Positions 11,509 through 23,497 are shown, counted from the first letter of the stretch. The stretch: 64,000 nt of DNA from Asparagopsis taxiformis (GCA_030407315.1 JALQPE010002989.1:1-64000); one strand, 5' to 3'. Notes: generated by a model not told the origin, from the sequence alone. A program made the numbers and translations.

Positions 11509-12009
11509 ATGGCTGCACACGGTAACAGCCCACAAGGCAACATGCCTCCTCGTTCAACCCGGGCGTCTTCTCGCCGACCAACAACACGCCACCAGGCGTC
11601 GCGTGCGAATGCGACTCCGGCCACGCCGTCAACAAGCCCTTCGGCATCTGCCGCTGCAGCCCCTGCTTCTTCTGCGCAGCCGCCGGCTACCGGTTCTCAA
11701 GTCCCGCCCTCTTCAGGGAATGTTCAAGAACAGGCTAAGTCGCCTTCATCCACTCGCCGTTCCACGGAACCCTCGCCGAAGGGGACGCCTCTCAAGGCCA
11801 AGTCAAGTCAACCGGCGGCGCCATCAAGGGAAATTGCGTCTGCCAGCGGTCCTCGTCTCGAGGTAGAAGAAGTAGAAGTCCACCGGAACACTCCGCGTTC
11901 ACCGCCAATCGACAAGCAGGGTTCCCCCCCCCGTTCGCCTCGCGAGACACCGGAACCGGAGGAGATTGCGGAGGCAATAGCCGATAATCAGCAGTGCTGC
12001 ATGTCTTGA
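11509..12009 (+). CDS. Antisense low-complexity ORF in 3' region of element B
   Basis: A 166-codon frame opposite to gag-pol, between the chromodomain end and the 3' LTR. The protein is rich in Ser, Pro, Ala, Arg and Thr (MPPRSTRASSRRPTTR, SPSASAAAAPASSAQPP), then acidic (EVEEVEVHR, EPEEIAEAI), and ends in QQCCMS. No family is recognised. Its N-terminal style resembles the Ser/Pro/Arg-rich start of the element A gag, so it may be a captured gag start. Antisense ORFs in the 3' region are known in some plant gypsy elements. Whether it is expressed cannot be judged here. Confidence 0.45.
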   Translation: MAAHGNSPQGNMPPRSTRASSRRPTTRHQASRANATPATPSTSPSASAAAAPASSAQPPATGSQVPPSSGNVQEQAKSPSSTRRSTEPSPKGTPLKAKSSQPAAPSREIASASGPRLEVEEVEVHRNTPRSPPIDKQGSPPRSPRETPEPEEIAEAIADNQQCCMS

Positions 12010-12228
12010 TAGTAAATACCGCTGTGCGGGAAGTTAATTGGCATGTAGAGGATCGGTTTGATGTTCCTTTTCAGTTGACTGTTAAGTGCTGCACCTTTGC
12101 ATCGCTGATGCGTACCACATTGTGGTCTGAAGAAGGTAGTCTTCTCCCGTTTCCGCTTTGGAAGAAGCCCAAATAACGTGCAATAGCCAGAATTTGGATA
12201 CCTGTGCGTATCAAAGACAAATAAAAAA

Positions 12229-12330
12229 TTGGTCCGAGCGGTCCAAATATAGGACCACGTGGTCCAGATGTGGTCCGACTGGTCCCCAAAAGTGGTCCGA
12301 ATGGGTTCGACATGGGCCGCCTGGTCCTTG
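12229..12330. repeat. GGTCC-rich short repeats
   Basis: GTGGTCC or GGTCC occurs about eight times in 100 bp with irregular spacing of 9-15 bp, in the non-coding 3' region of element B. Confidence 0.6.
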
Positions 12331-12963
12331 GGTAGACGCCGGCAGCGTTGGGCATGAGATCTGATGCCAGCGATGCTGCGGTTCCATGGTGTGCATTGCA
12401 CTTGAGTTGATCAACGCGCCGCTGCGTTCCACCGCCGTCGAGGCACAAGAAAATCAAAATTTTAGAATTTCTGGCCTTCGGCCTCTAGCCAAATTTTGGC
12501 GCCCGCGGCCGAATAAAATTTTCCAATTTCTGGCCGGCATCGGCTGATCAAAAAATTGCAATTTTTGGCTCCCGGCCAGCGGTGATCATGCAACCATATT
12601 TTGGCGTGTGCGCGTTCCGCGTGAGCACCCTTCGGGTTTCGACCTTTCACTGCGTCGCAGTTCCTTACCCATGGCGTATTCCTCCTCGTGGAGAATCTGT
12701 ACTCACAGACTTTCCGGTAAGTGCCGATGATCCTTCACCATCCACCCTATTGGGTATGCAACATTTGACCGGAAACGGCTTGTCCTTGAGCGCTGCGACG
12801 TGCGTAAGAGGGAAAACCATCTGTGAAGATTGCTGCCCTGCAGACATGGTACCTTACCAGGTTTACATTGTGGTCCCCAGCTGTGACGCTGCAACCACTA
12901 GCCGTTCTACTTGACGCTTCTGCGTACAATCAGCGTAGCTGTGGGGCAACCCTATATCTTCAC

Positions 12964-15900
12964 TTATCGGCGCTTCTTAGCCGTTCGTCTTTTAGACGTT
13001 TTCTTAGCCGCTTGGCGGTTCCGCTTACGGAAGTATCGGGAGATTTGTTCGTCAGGCAAGTTGTACCGTTGCGTCCACGTGGGGTCACGGTACCCGTACC
13101 ACCTTACGAGGAACCACTCCTCATTATCGTCGTCGACCACATGGTCGATCAAGTCGTCTATGGCGAATTCCTGTTCTTCAGGTGGTTCCAGGTTCTGGGA
13201 GATAGCTCCCTGTTCGGTTGGAACATCTTGACTCGACGAGCGTCGTCTTCTTCCGGTGTTAGCCGTGTCACCCGTAGGGTTAAGCGGCTCAGCCGAAGTG
13301 GCTTCTTGGGATATTTCCATGCCGTGTGGTCGGCTTATTCTTCTTTGTCGTCGAGGGCGACTATTCTTCTTCGGGCTTGTTCCGGTTGGTTCCTTCTGGG
13401 TTGATCGGCGCAGCCGGGAGAACGTCTTGTTGGCGTCTTGGGAAGCAGGTTCCTGCATTATGTCAAGAGTTTCATCCTCGGGGAGGTCAAGTTGAGTGGA
13501 CATCGGCTGTGAAGCAGCATTATCCTGACGATGAATATCGGCCTGGGCCCCCTCCTTAAAGACGGTTCGTCTCGGACCGATACTCGGTATGTCGGTTAAA
13601 GGTTCACCCTCAACCGCGGAGCGGGATGACAAAGGCTTGGTTACAGGGTGACCTGGGGGTTGCTCGGTTGGAAGAGGTACGCGCTGCGGGCTTGATGCAT
13701 CACGATGTAGGCACTCTTCCGCCATACTCGGCACCGTGTTGGCGGTTTGGTCGTCGGTTCCCACCGCAGGTGCGGATGCTCCGTTAGAAGTTAACCGTGA
13801 GTGCGGTGTTTCCTGTTCAGGTTGTGGCGCATACGTCACGCGGTCGTGGCTAACTTGTTCGACAAGTCCATCCCGTTCTATGTGAACGGTTAGCCTACCG
13901 GCTTTCGCGACCTTGAAAGGTCCTTGCGCCAGTGGCGTTAACTTGTTTCGTTCCCGTACCTCGGGGTTGTCAAGGTAGACGTAGTCGCCCTCCTGGAGGA
14001 GTCGTTTGGTCTTCCGGACTCCCGGTCAAAGTCTCGCTTATAACGCGCTTGCGTGGCGTGTAGCCTTTGACCGGCCTTCTCAATTGCTTAAGCAATCCGT
14101 TGCAGGAAGTCCTGTTTCAAGAAAGCGTCCGGTTTTTGCCGTGTTCTTGTCGAGTGATGAAGGGAATAAGGGGGTGGTGGTCTACTTAGGATAAGGTCAA
14201 AGGGTGTCGTCCCTGTCGTGCGATGCACGTGCGTATTGTACGCGTACGTCAACGCTGGTGCGTACACGTCCCAGTCATTCTGGTTTTCATTTACGTAGTT
14301 GCGTAACATGTTCAACAACGTACGGTTATACCGTTCCACCTGACCGTTGGTCTGTGGGTGATAGGTGTTGTGAACAAGTTCTTTGTTCCAAGTTGCAGGC
14401 AAACAGCCTGGAAAAGTTTGGAAGCAAACTGAGGTCCGTTATCGGAGAGCAACGTCCTAGGGGGACCGTACTTGAAAATCCAGTGGGTGCAGAAGGCGAC
14501 AGCCACATGGTAAGCAGTGATACTGCGTAATGGTACAACCTGTGTAAGCTTCGTGAAGCGACAGGTAATTACTAAGAGGTGAAGGTTACCCTTCTTTGTT
14601 TTACGCAGAGGGCCTAGTAAGTCTATAGAGACTTCTTCCAGCGGTGCTGAAGCTGGGAATAGTTTCAAGGTATTAGCGTGTCTACGCAACTTGAGTCGGT
14701 TCCTGGCGCAAGCCTGACAACGTTCAACCGTAGCGGTGATATCCGCGGCCATGGCCGGCCAGTAGTACGAGAGACGCATGGTCTCATACATACGGTTTTG
14801 TCCGGGGTGACCCGCGAGTACATCGTGATGACACATCTTCAACAGGCGGGGCCTGAGTGTTCTTGGTACAACCACTTGGTGGGAATTGTCAAGGGTGAAT
14901 TTACGTCGCAAGACACCTTTGTCATCTTCGAAGAAGACAGTGTCAGACTTCTGACTTGTCAATACTTGTTGACAAAAGTCATCAGAGCGTTGCTCCTCGA
15001 TCCACTCGTTGAGTGTGATTGGTTCGGAACCTTCTGTCTGAGGATGTGTCGTCATGACTGCTTGGTTTTCCTCCATCAGGGAGGTGTCAGCGGAAGTCCG
15101 CGCGATGAGTACATCAAAGAACCACGGGTTCATCTCTTCGGTAACAGGTATTTCCTGGTGAAGGTCATACGCGAAGAGCGTGGGTATTTCGTCATCCACT
15201 GGATGGGGGTCTACCCCTTCCGTTTCGACACGCGATAACGCGTCGGGTACTTGATGAACCCTGCCAGGACGATAGACTATGGTGTAGTCAAACTCCGATA
15301 GACGGAGTCGCCAACGACACAGGCGCCCTGACGGATCAGTGATATTCATCAACCAACGCAACGCGTTATGATCGGACCTCACAACGAACTTTGTTTGTTC
15401 TAGGTACGGCCTAAGGGTAGTGACTGCCCATACTACGGCGAGACACTCGCGCTCCGTCGGAGAATATCCCCGTTCCGGTTTGGTCAAGGTCCGCGACCAA
15501 TATCCTACAGGACGATAGTCGTCGTCATCCTGCTGTTGCAACAGCGGACACCCTATCTGATACGCAGAGGCGTCTGTATCTACGATGTAGGGTTTACCCA
15601 CCCTGGGCAAAGCCAGTATAGGTGTTTGCACCAGAGATTCTTTAAGTTTATCGAACGCGTGGCGTTGTTCCGCCGTTGGAGGACTTGAACCGAAGCTCGG
15701 AAGTTTGTCTTTGGTCAACATCGCGTTGAGGGGGTGGGAGATATCCGCGTACCCTTTGACGAAACGGCGGAAGACACCGCAGCTCCCCAGGAAGGAACGC
15801 ATTTGCGTGGGGGTGGTTGGAAAAGTTGCTTTCGCGATAGTATCCGTCGCAGTTTGGGCGACCGCCAGCTTACCTGGCATAACAACATGTCCGAGGTAGT

Positions 15901-17656
15901 CTACCTTTGCTTCGAAGAAGTGGCACTTGGCCAGCTTGAGGGTTACCCCTGCCGTCCTCAACAGGGTGAGTACCTGGTCCACTTGGTGGAGGTGATCTTC
16001 CTCACTACGTGAGAAGACGATGACGTCGTCAAGATAGATGAGGCATGTTTGCCAGCGTACGCTGCTTAGGATAATGTCAATCGCACGTTGGAACGTGGCT
16101 GGTGCATTCTTCAGCCCGAAGGGCAGTCGTTTAAACCGATACGTTCCAAGATGCGACGTGAAAGCCGTCTTATCCCGATCCTCGGAGGCAACGGGTATTT
16201 GCCAATAGCCTGAGTTGCAATCAAGCGTGGTGAACACGCGTGCATCTCCTAAGGAGTCTATGCAATCGTCCATACGGGGTAACGGATAAGCATCCGAGAT
16301 GGTGATGTCGTTGAGACGTCGGTAGTCAACGCAGAAGCGTAATTTACCATCCTTCTTGGGTACCAGGACCACGGGGCTAGCCCATTCAGAGTTCGAGGGC
16401 TCGATGACTCCTTTTTCTAGCATGGAGATGATCTCCTTACTTGCTAGCTCCCTCCTCAAGGGTCCCATTCGGTATGGTTGCTGTCGACGCGGTCGACTTC
16501 CTTCGACTATATCAATCCGATGCTCGGTTGCTTTAATGTCTCCAAGAGACCCGTCCCACATGGACTCATGTTGCGATAGCATCGTTATAATTTTCTCCTT
16601 CAACTGTGGTTGTTGAAGGTGCTCCAAGGATACATCCCCCCGCCATTGCGGATTCTCTTTCTCCTTGGTTCCCGTCATCGGGTTGGTTAGACTGATGATA
16701 CGGTTTGAGCCGGAAGAGGATAACTCACTAGGGAGCTTTTGATCGGCTGGGCCGGGTGCTCGACGGGCAATACCGACAACCGTCCCCTTCGGGAGGTATC
16801 TTTCGGTCGAACCAAAATTAGTGAGAATGACAGTGAAGACTGTATGAGGAATGATTTCAGCAATGCCGTTCGGCATTGAGATCCGCTGTCGGTGGAATAG
16901 TTTTTCCTTGGCCTCAAGGAGGCTTAGTCCGCCCCCAGCACAGACAACCGATGCGGTTAATTGATTCATGGGGGGAATGGTTATTTCTCTTGCTAGCCGG
17001 ATCCGGTTTGACTGGTGGTCCAGATCAGTACCCTGCGAAGGGTTTGGCTCATGTACATAGCAAGAATAAGAGTTGTTCAATTTACTCACATTTTGCATCA
17101 GCAGGATGGCGATCTATCCACCATCGTGTACATCAATGCGCTGAGCGCGGCACCGAATTGCGTCTACATGTGAGTTCATGATACTTGTTCCCAGGATAAC
17201 TGGTACTGCCAGCTTAGGTGCTACAAAGAATTCTGCGTCCAGAACCTTACGTCCTAGCTGTATTAGCAGCTTGACTCTTCCTGTTATCCTGAGAGGATTA
17301 CCATTGGCGTCTGCCAGTTGAGGAATGTTCCCGGTTTGCGCGGCATAGGTCTTCCATCCTTTGGGTAAGGTTGATTCTTGGACTACAGAAGGGCCTGAAC
17401 TTGTGTCCATAACCATACGCATAGGCGTTAGAAGTGTCTCGGATATTCCGATGGCACCTAAAACCACGTAGTGGGCTGCCTTCAAAAGACATGCAGCCTT
17501 TGGCTGAGAGGGGAGGGGATAAGGGATATCCCCGGTTGGTGTCTGGGTAGGACGGTTCAACCGCGTTGGTATCTCCGTTCCACCCTGTGGAGGTGTGGAT
17601 GGTGAGATGTCCACCTTACAGCGAAGCTGTTCCACCTCCTGGCGGGAGCGCGACAC
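12964..17656 (-). pseudogene. Pol of element B: protease, RT, RNase H, integrase, chromodomain
   Basis: Protease (17656-17114): aspartic site MVMDTSSG and ILGTSIM. An in-frame TAG at 17114-17116 separates it from the RT frame (17098-14312), which has the RT core with LPFGLKNAPATF and YLDDVIVFS, RNase H with DTDASAYQIG, TERECLAVVW and RSDHNALRW, the integrase zinc finger (HHDVLAGHPGQNRMYE, CQACARNR), and core acids in DLLGP and SDNGPQF. A 1-nt loss near 14365 moves the third acidic residue (NGQVERYN) into another frame (14402-14088). After a stop at about 14088 and another frame change near 14040 come GDYVYLDNPEV and GPFKV, then 13839-12964, ending in a chromodomain (EEWFLVRWYGYRDPTW). The protease frame is -1 relative to gag and open across the gag stop. 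Confidence 0.9.
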
Positions 17657-17670
17657 CTCACTCCCCCCGG

Positions 17671-19608
17671 TTAGTTTTCCGACGATGTGTCAGATGATTC
17701 ATCTGAAGATGCCAGGGCATCAACTGCGGTTTCTGCAGAGAGAGACGAACCTATACTCCGTTGAAGTCCGGAAACCGGATTGGCTTGGTCAGCGACGGGG
17801 TCGTCCTCGGCAAACGCGACCATGCGTGGAAACGGTTTCTGCCGTTGGATAATCGTCTTTGCAGGGACCTGCTTCTTCTTGAACTTGTCGAATTGCCGTT
17901 GCTGTCGGCGCATGACTTGTTCCGATTCTTGCTGGTATGCATAGTTCGCGAAAGCAAAATACATTCCTACGGAACGGGAGAGATACGGGCATGTGTACAG
18001 CACGTGACCGGGTTGCCGGCATCCGGAGCAACGCCAATTAACCGCACCCTTCGGGATCATGGACTCGGCAAGATTCACATGATCCTCGGTGAGGGGTGGT
18101 ACTTCCATCGGCGGTGCCTCCGCGTTCTGACCCACAGTCAGTGGTTGTAACGTCTGCGACGTAGTTGCTTCTCTCCTCGTTCCGAGGTCTTCTCTAGCCA
18201 TGGTGGCTAGTAACGCTTTGCGTCTCCGTTCGGCGAGTTCCCTACTAGGGTACATCTTGGGCTTAGCCGTGTCGGCTGTGGTGGCTCTTAGGGAATCCCC
18301 GAGTCCTTTTGCCAGATTGCGCACAGCAAGGAAATCTTCGCCGTCTCGGCCAACGGTGACCTTCACGGTGTCTTTTACCCCCGGGCGTAGCCCTTTGAGG
18401 TAGTAGTTTACCAGGTCTCTTTCAGAGAAAACATTAGCACACAACAGTGCGGCCTCTTGCAGTCTGTCGGCGTATTCTGCCTCATCTTCGTGAGGTTCTT
18501 GTTTAATACGCGTGACCGCGTCGTAGGCGTCAGACAAGACTGTATCCGTTGCATAACGAGAAAGTAAAGCATGGACGGCCTATGGCCACGTTATCTGCTG
18601 GTGCAGTTGATTTAGCAACTTCCTCTTCCGAGATTCGGACGCGATGAATCGTTGCGCATCTCCTTCAAGGAAATAACGTAGCAACTTTGTTTCTATTCCT
18701 TCTGATACTCCGCAGGAGTCTCAAGCATCTTGGTACTCGGCGAGGAATCGAAGTATATCGATGGGTTGCGTTCCATCGAACGGCGTCAAGGACGCATTGA
18801 AGTTCCGTATCTTTTCCGTTATCTTGTAGAGACTTCTACTCTTTCCGTTCGGAGCTTCTGTCGATGACGACTTGTCTTGTAACCGGTAATACCGGTAGGA
18901 TACTACATGATCGAACGCGGGTTCGCGGGCTCTTAAAGGAGTTAAGCCTGGTTCCAAGGGTCCTTCTTCTGTTTCGAATGGATTCGAAGGTGTATCACCA
19001 AACCCAAAGACTGGGTCACCCACGTTGGGATTTCGACTTGGTACCGGACGGGCGAGAGACTCGCTGAGTAAGTCCACTCGATCTGATAAACGTCTGGTGA
19101 CGTCCACGACCTTGTCGAGCTTCTCGGCTTCCACAGCTACGCTGTTCTCGGCAGTACCATCTTGTTGGTTCCAAAGCCCTTGGTGCTGATGATCGCCGGA
19201 AGAAGAGCTAGCGTAGCTTCTCCTTTGTAGGTCGGTGACCTTCTTCTCAAGCCGGATAACCCGTTGTAGAAAATCCACACGGATAGACTTCCACGTTCCC
19301 GAGAAGACTTCTACTTCTTTCTCATCTACCACTTCGTGGCAAATGGCTTTCAGCTTGGGTGCAAGCAAATCAATCGTGTTATCCACGAGAGTTGAGACGA
19401 GATCGCCGTGTCGGTCATCGAGGGTGTCCTCCACAGCTTGGCTGATCTCATCACGCATCTCTTTCAATTTATCATTGAGAATCTTGTCTGCATGTTCATG
19501 CATAAGTCGGAAGACTCCTTCCTCAGTGACGAATTCTTGGGTTGAACCTCCCCCGATGGGGTCTGACTCGGAGTCAGAATGTTCCGGAGACTTGTCCAAT
19601 GGCATCAC
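17671..19608 (-). pseudogene. Gag of element B with two in-frame stops
   Basis: One continuous 646-codon frame broken by TGA (18721-18723) and TAG (18580-18582). The N-terminal part is acidic and helical (HEHADKILNDKLKEM, VTDLQRRSYASSSS). The central capsid-like part has PFDGTQPIDILRFLAEY before the first stop. After the second stop, EPHEDEAEYADRLQEAALL and VNYYLKGLRPGVK are typical of gypsy gag. A CCHC zinc knuckle (CSGCRQPGHVLYTC) follows near the C-terminus. Between the stops the frame still reads as gag (GIETKLLRYFLEGDAQRF). Either stop could be a recent nonsense change (CGA to TGA, CAG to TAG). Confidence 0.9.
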
Positions 19609-19699
19609 TTCTACTCTTGTTCAATGAGCTCACGTCTAACGACGAGTTTACTCTTCTTGAGTGGTTTCGGTGTGTCGCCGGTCGGCTGAGATGACGGTA

Positions 19700-19720
19700 C
19701 GATTCTAGGTCGAGAGACCA
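19700..19720 (-). promoter_or_regulatory. Primer-binding site of element B
   Basis: CGATTCTAGGTCGAGAGACCA on the plus strand, one base inside the 5' LTR. It has the form of a tRNA 3' end (T-loop CGATT-like, ending CCA). The cognate tRNA gene is not in the window. Confidence 0.8.
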
Positions 19721-19721
19721 A

Positions 19722-20379
19722 TGTAGTAGGTAGAAAATCCGCAAAGCGGCAAAACCACCCTACAGGTGTCCCGAGCCTCGGTAGTGTGGTAGAGCAAGCG
19801 AATCTTGCGTCAACCGCCAATAGTGAGTATACCACGAAAGGTCTGCCGGTAGTACCGGGTGAAGGTTGGGGGTGCTCACGCACGAAGTGCGTATTGATGG
19901 AGCGAAAGACGTAACCCGTCGAGCTGTATAACTAAAGCTAATTCGTCCTGGAAGGATGGAATAGAGCAATGCAAACACTGTTCAGTGGAGTCGTAAATTC
20001 CACGTGAGTTTACGTTGCCTCTAAAGGTTAAGCACTCTGGCTAATCCAGAGGCATTTTATACTAAACTAAGTTACTGTAAACAGTTAGGGTAGGTAGACA
20101 GTTAGGAATAAATATCCTTATGTGCACCAATCAGATCCCTGATTATGGCGACTGCGGGAGCCCGCGAGATCACCGACTGTTAGTGTTACAGTGTAAAGTT
20201 AGCTGAGTCAGCTTAGTTAAAATTTGCCCCTTGTGGGGTCTTTAGTTGTTCCAATGGGTCCCTCTCCCTCACTGGTCTGAGGTACAGCGAGGCTGTTTTC
20301 ATTGGTTATTCCCGAACCGGGGTCGTCCAATAGGATGTCGACACGACCCCACCAGGGCAGACCACTCCGTGGTATGACA
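19722..20379 (-). repeat. 5' LTR of element B (658 bp)
   Basis: Appears identical in sequence and length to 10363-11020; on the minus strand it starts TGTCATACC. Confidence 0.95.
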
Positions 20380-20384
20380 GTCCT
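20380..20384. repeat. Target-site duplication GTCCT (right)
   Basis: Five bases directly after the right LTR, identical to 10358-10362. Confidence 0.95.
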
Positions 20385-20995
20385 CAACCCACTCAAGGGT
20401 TAACTAGGCACTTAGCGCGATGGATCTCCGCGGGAAATTGTGGTAGCCTCCACGCTTGGCTGCCCACACGACGGATTCCGCAACTGTGATACCGCCGGCG
20501 GCTGCGGTCGAGACCGGTTCAGAAGCCCACGGGCGTTAGCTCGATTGACCGGCTGAGAGTGCAGAACCGACAGCGCTCCCAGTCGGTATCCTTGTCCCGG
20601 TGGGCGGAAGGCCACTCCCGGTCGCCTGACGGCGTTAAAAGAAGCGGGAAGGTAGTCCACTACCGCGGAGACGAAATGCCCTAGGGCAGTCCACGTGCAC
20701 TCCCGCCGGAGGAGGCTCGCGGTGGGCAATTGGGGAAATGTGCGAGCGATCCCCAATTGGAGATCGAAACGGAGCGGCTGGTATCCTGCGAAGGAATTGC
20801 CGCCGCCGTTTAGTTGTAAGTTAAACGACCACGGTCGAAAGATTTGGAACTGAGACGATCTACCTTTATTGTAGCTTAGTGGTCAGTCCGTTGACCTTAA
20901 ATGGTCAACGAGACTGCTGGGACCGGACCAGGACCAATGGTCCCGGTCCGGCGTCCAATGGACCTTGTGGGGCGTTTATACAGCCCAGGGGCCTT
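20380..20995 (-). repeat. 5' LTR of element A, outer part
   Basis: GC-rich sequence continuing the LTR of element A after the nested insertion. It contains palindromic words around GGGACCGGACCAGGACCAATGG (20925-20955 region). The outer boundary is not defined because the matching 3' LTR is absent. Confidence 0.45.
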
Positions 20996-21424
20996 ACAGA
21001 GTAAGCTGCTACGTTGCTACGTGTAAACTAATAGAAACGGCCAGCCGTAACGTACACGTGCACAACTGTAACGGGAGAATCCTCCCGCTCGCACACGTGT
21101 GTGACTAATTGCGCCTATATCGCTACACGTTGCACGCTCACCGAAGGGTCCCGCGCAAGCAATGTGGCCCGGTGCCAATGCAAGGCCGCACGCGCCCATT
21201 CGCCCTTGGGCGACAATTCCTTTGCCACGTCATCGCGGCTAGTGCTTACCAACGCGGCTCTTCGCGGCTGATTCCTTATCGAGCACCCATTCACGCTCTC
21301 GAGCGTACCGCTTGAGCGACCCCTCCTGGCGCCCATTCCAGACGCCTGAAATTATCCTCCCGCGACCGCTCGCAGCGCAATACGGGACGAGTCCCACACC
21401 CAACAACCCCAATAATCCACACCC

Positions 21425-21905
21425 AACACTTACTACATTCTCTGACACAGACTATGCCAATGACCCATCTACTCGCCGCTCAATCGCTGGAATCATCACC
21501 CTACTCAACGATGCGCCCATCTCATGGACTTTCGCTCGTCAAAAATACCGTATCAACATCTACTTGCGACGCCGAATATAAGGCATGCTCGGAGGCCACT
21601 CACGAGACCATGTGGATCAAACGGTTACTCTCCGAACTTCCAATTATCACGCTTTCCCACACCCCAATTGTCTTCGTTGACAACATGAGCGCCCACAAGA
21701 TCGCCACCCAATCCGCCCCAACCCGACGCAGCAAGTTTATCGATATCAAATTCCACCATATCCAAGAAGCCGTTCACACCAAACAAATTGAACTCAGACA
21801 TACTGGCCGAGCTCCATGCTCGCCGACCTCCTAACGAAACCGCTCCCCCGGACTCGCCTAGATACACTTCGACATAATCTCAACGTTATACCCCTCCCTC
21901 TATCC
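21425..21905 (+). pseudogene. Ty1/copia RNase H remnant
   Basis: C-terminal end of a copia polyprotein in three frame segments: FSDTDYANDPSTRRSIAG and PISWTFARQK (frame of 21312), then VSTSTCDAEYKACSEATHE, MWIKRLLSEL, FVDNMSAHKIA and SKFIDIKFHHIQEAV (frame of 21454), then LADLLTKPLPRTRLDTL (frame of 21816). These are the standard RNase H landmarks (D, E, D and the H near KHID). Two frameshifts make it dead. It differs clearly from the intact copia at 48-53 kb. Confidence 0.85.
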
Positions 21906-21931
21906 GCCTATTGTGCCTTGTGCAGTAGCGT

Positions 21932-22050
21932 CAAGGGGGAATGTCAAGGACCATCAACCGACAATGCCGCTACGGCACAACCCACCATCAAGGACCATCA
22001 TACGTGCACACGTGACAGATAGGAATTACGTATAAACATAACCGCGAGAC
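21932..22050 (+). repeat. PPT and start of 3' LTR of the copia remnant
   Basis: CAAGGGGGAA (21932-21941) is a polypurine tract followed by TGTCAAGGACC at 21942, the expected LTR start just downstream of the RNase H end. The LTR end was not found. Confidence 0.55.
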
Positions 22051-23480
22051 ACCGACGACGTCTCGGGGTAAGGACTTCACTTATCAATTTTAGAGGCCAT
22101 TTTCTTCAAATTTTCTATAGAAAAAGCTAGATTTCCCACATCTGGGTAAACATTTCATTTGCGTATTGTCAGAGCGGACCGAGGATACAGCCAACCCAAT
22201 TTCCCTGCAAGGACAAGGAACAAATTACAACACGGTTCGTGGAACAAAAGCAATTGCGTCAATTATCAATTATTGACTGTACTTATTTGCAAAAATTGAA
22301 ATTCAGAAAGGGTTGCGAGAGCCTAGACCAATCCTGAGCGCTTTGACTCGCGACTGAGCTCAGCCACACGTTATGAAAATGTCATACCGTTTAATTGGTG
22401 GTTCTTCTATCACAATGGGTTGATGGTACGCCAGGCGGACCAATACACTACCATTCCCTTACGATGGCCGACATTCATTGTCACTACAGGAGCGTAGCCT
22501 ATTCCAACAGCTTTGACTCGGGTCGATTGCTCATTCCACTGGCACGGGCACACTGCAGACCACGTGGAATGCAACTATCCACCGGGGAAACCAATGAGAG
22601 TGTGGAACGTGTTTCTGACAGATTACCATATCAGGTACAAGTTCTAGGGCCTGACGCTCTAATACACCGTAGCTAAATTTTGTGGAAAGTAGTTACTGTA
22701 ATCGCTGTCTACACGCTTCCATCGCGCGTAGTAACGATAACACCGGAGCATATCACGAATTATATAATATTTGCAACAATGTACTCCTCGAGGATCGAAC
22801 ACTAAAGCTGTTACGCTCCCCATTCATTGTTTCCTGCACTCTGACAGCGCGTTGGTCAAATTCAAAACGCTATTCGTCACGATAGTATACACTGTATCAA
22901 TGCGCCCACTCCTGGCCCTGCGCATTCCACTTCTAGAACATCTCCCGCCAACCTTCGAGGGATGTGCATGCTACGCATGACGCAACGTATCCCTGCTTGC
23001 CCCGAGACATCCTACAGGTTACATGAGATAACGTATTATACCATGCTTATAACTCGTTATTGCTTCGGCTTCATGTTATGCTTGCATGCAGCTTATGACG
23101 TGCCATATATCGCCCACCCAGCCGCACATAGACCCAACTCCAAGGTGGTTCTGTCAAACTGAGCTGTGCTTCCCACCTTATTGCTACTGCATCTATCACT
23201 CTCAGGATCAACTCGACCCATACATGGCCTCCCGCTCATCAATCCTATTCGTTTCACGACACCTATCATTGTTGAACTACCTCCGTCCTCAATTCCTATA
23301 CCCAACCTCTTATTTCGTTCAAACCACTCAGATTGACAGACACGCTTTCGGCCCACCGTTCCCGTGTCCTAATCCACAATCCTGCCTCAATCCCCCATCC
23401 CATTCATCCTGACCGGACTGTCGCCCACAGCATGTCGCCACCCTATCCGTTTCGACCCAAACCACCCTGATCCTCACTCG
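22050..23480. other. Intergenic; no gene seen
   Basis: Contains short frames only, none with coding character. It may include the rest of the copia LTR at its left side and the promoter of the next gene at its right side. Confidence 0.5.
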
Positions 23481-23489
23481 CAATTTCTC

Positions 23490-23497
23490 TATATAAA
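23490..23497 (+). promoter_or_regulatory. TATA box
   Basis: TATATAAA 117 bp before the ATG at 23614. Confidence 0.7.

Larger units (their letters stand above)
10363..20379 (-). mobile_element. Complete Ty3/gypsy chromovirus, element B (10,017 bp)
   Basis: Full-length LTR retrotransposon on the minus strand. It has 658-bp direct LTRs (10363-11020 and 19722-20379) that appear identical, TG...CA ends, a 5-bp GTCCT target duplication, a primer-binding site and a polypurine tract. On the minus strand the order is gag (19608-17671), protease, RT, RNase H, integrase and a C-terminal chromodomain (to 12964), then a 1.9-kb 3' region with an antisense frame. LTR identity points to very recent insertion, yet gag-pol carries several stops and frameshifts. 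The copy was probably mobilised by proteins from another element, or the consensus contains errors. Confidence 0.95.
7915..20995 (-). mobile_element. Truncated Ty3/gypsy element A, interrupted by element B
   Basis: Minus-strand element with a broken gag (7915-9799), a primer-binding site (10083-10100), and a 5' LTR running from about 10102 to 10362 and resuming at 20380 to about 20995. Element B is inserted inside this LTR, as shown by its GTCCT target duplication. Pol and the 3' LTR of A are missing: the element stops at the palindromic array at about 7915. The primer site is nearly the same as in element B, so the two are related lineages. The outer LTR end near 20995 is approximate. Confidence 0.65.
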
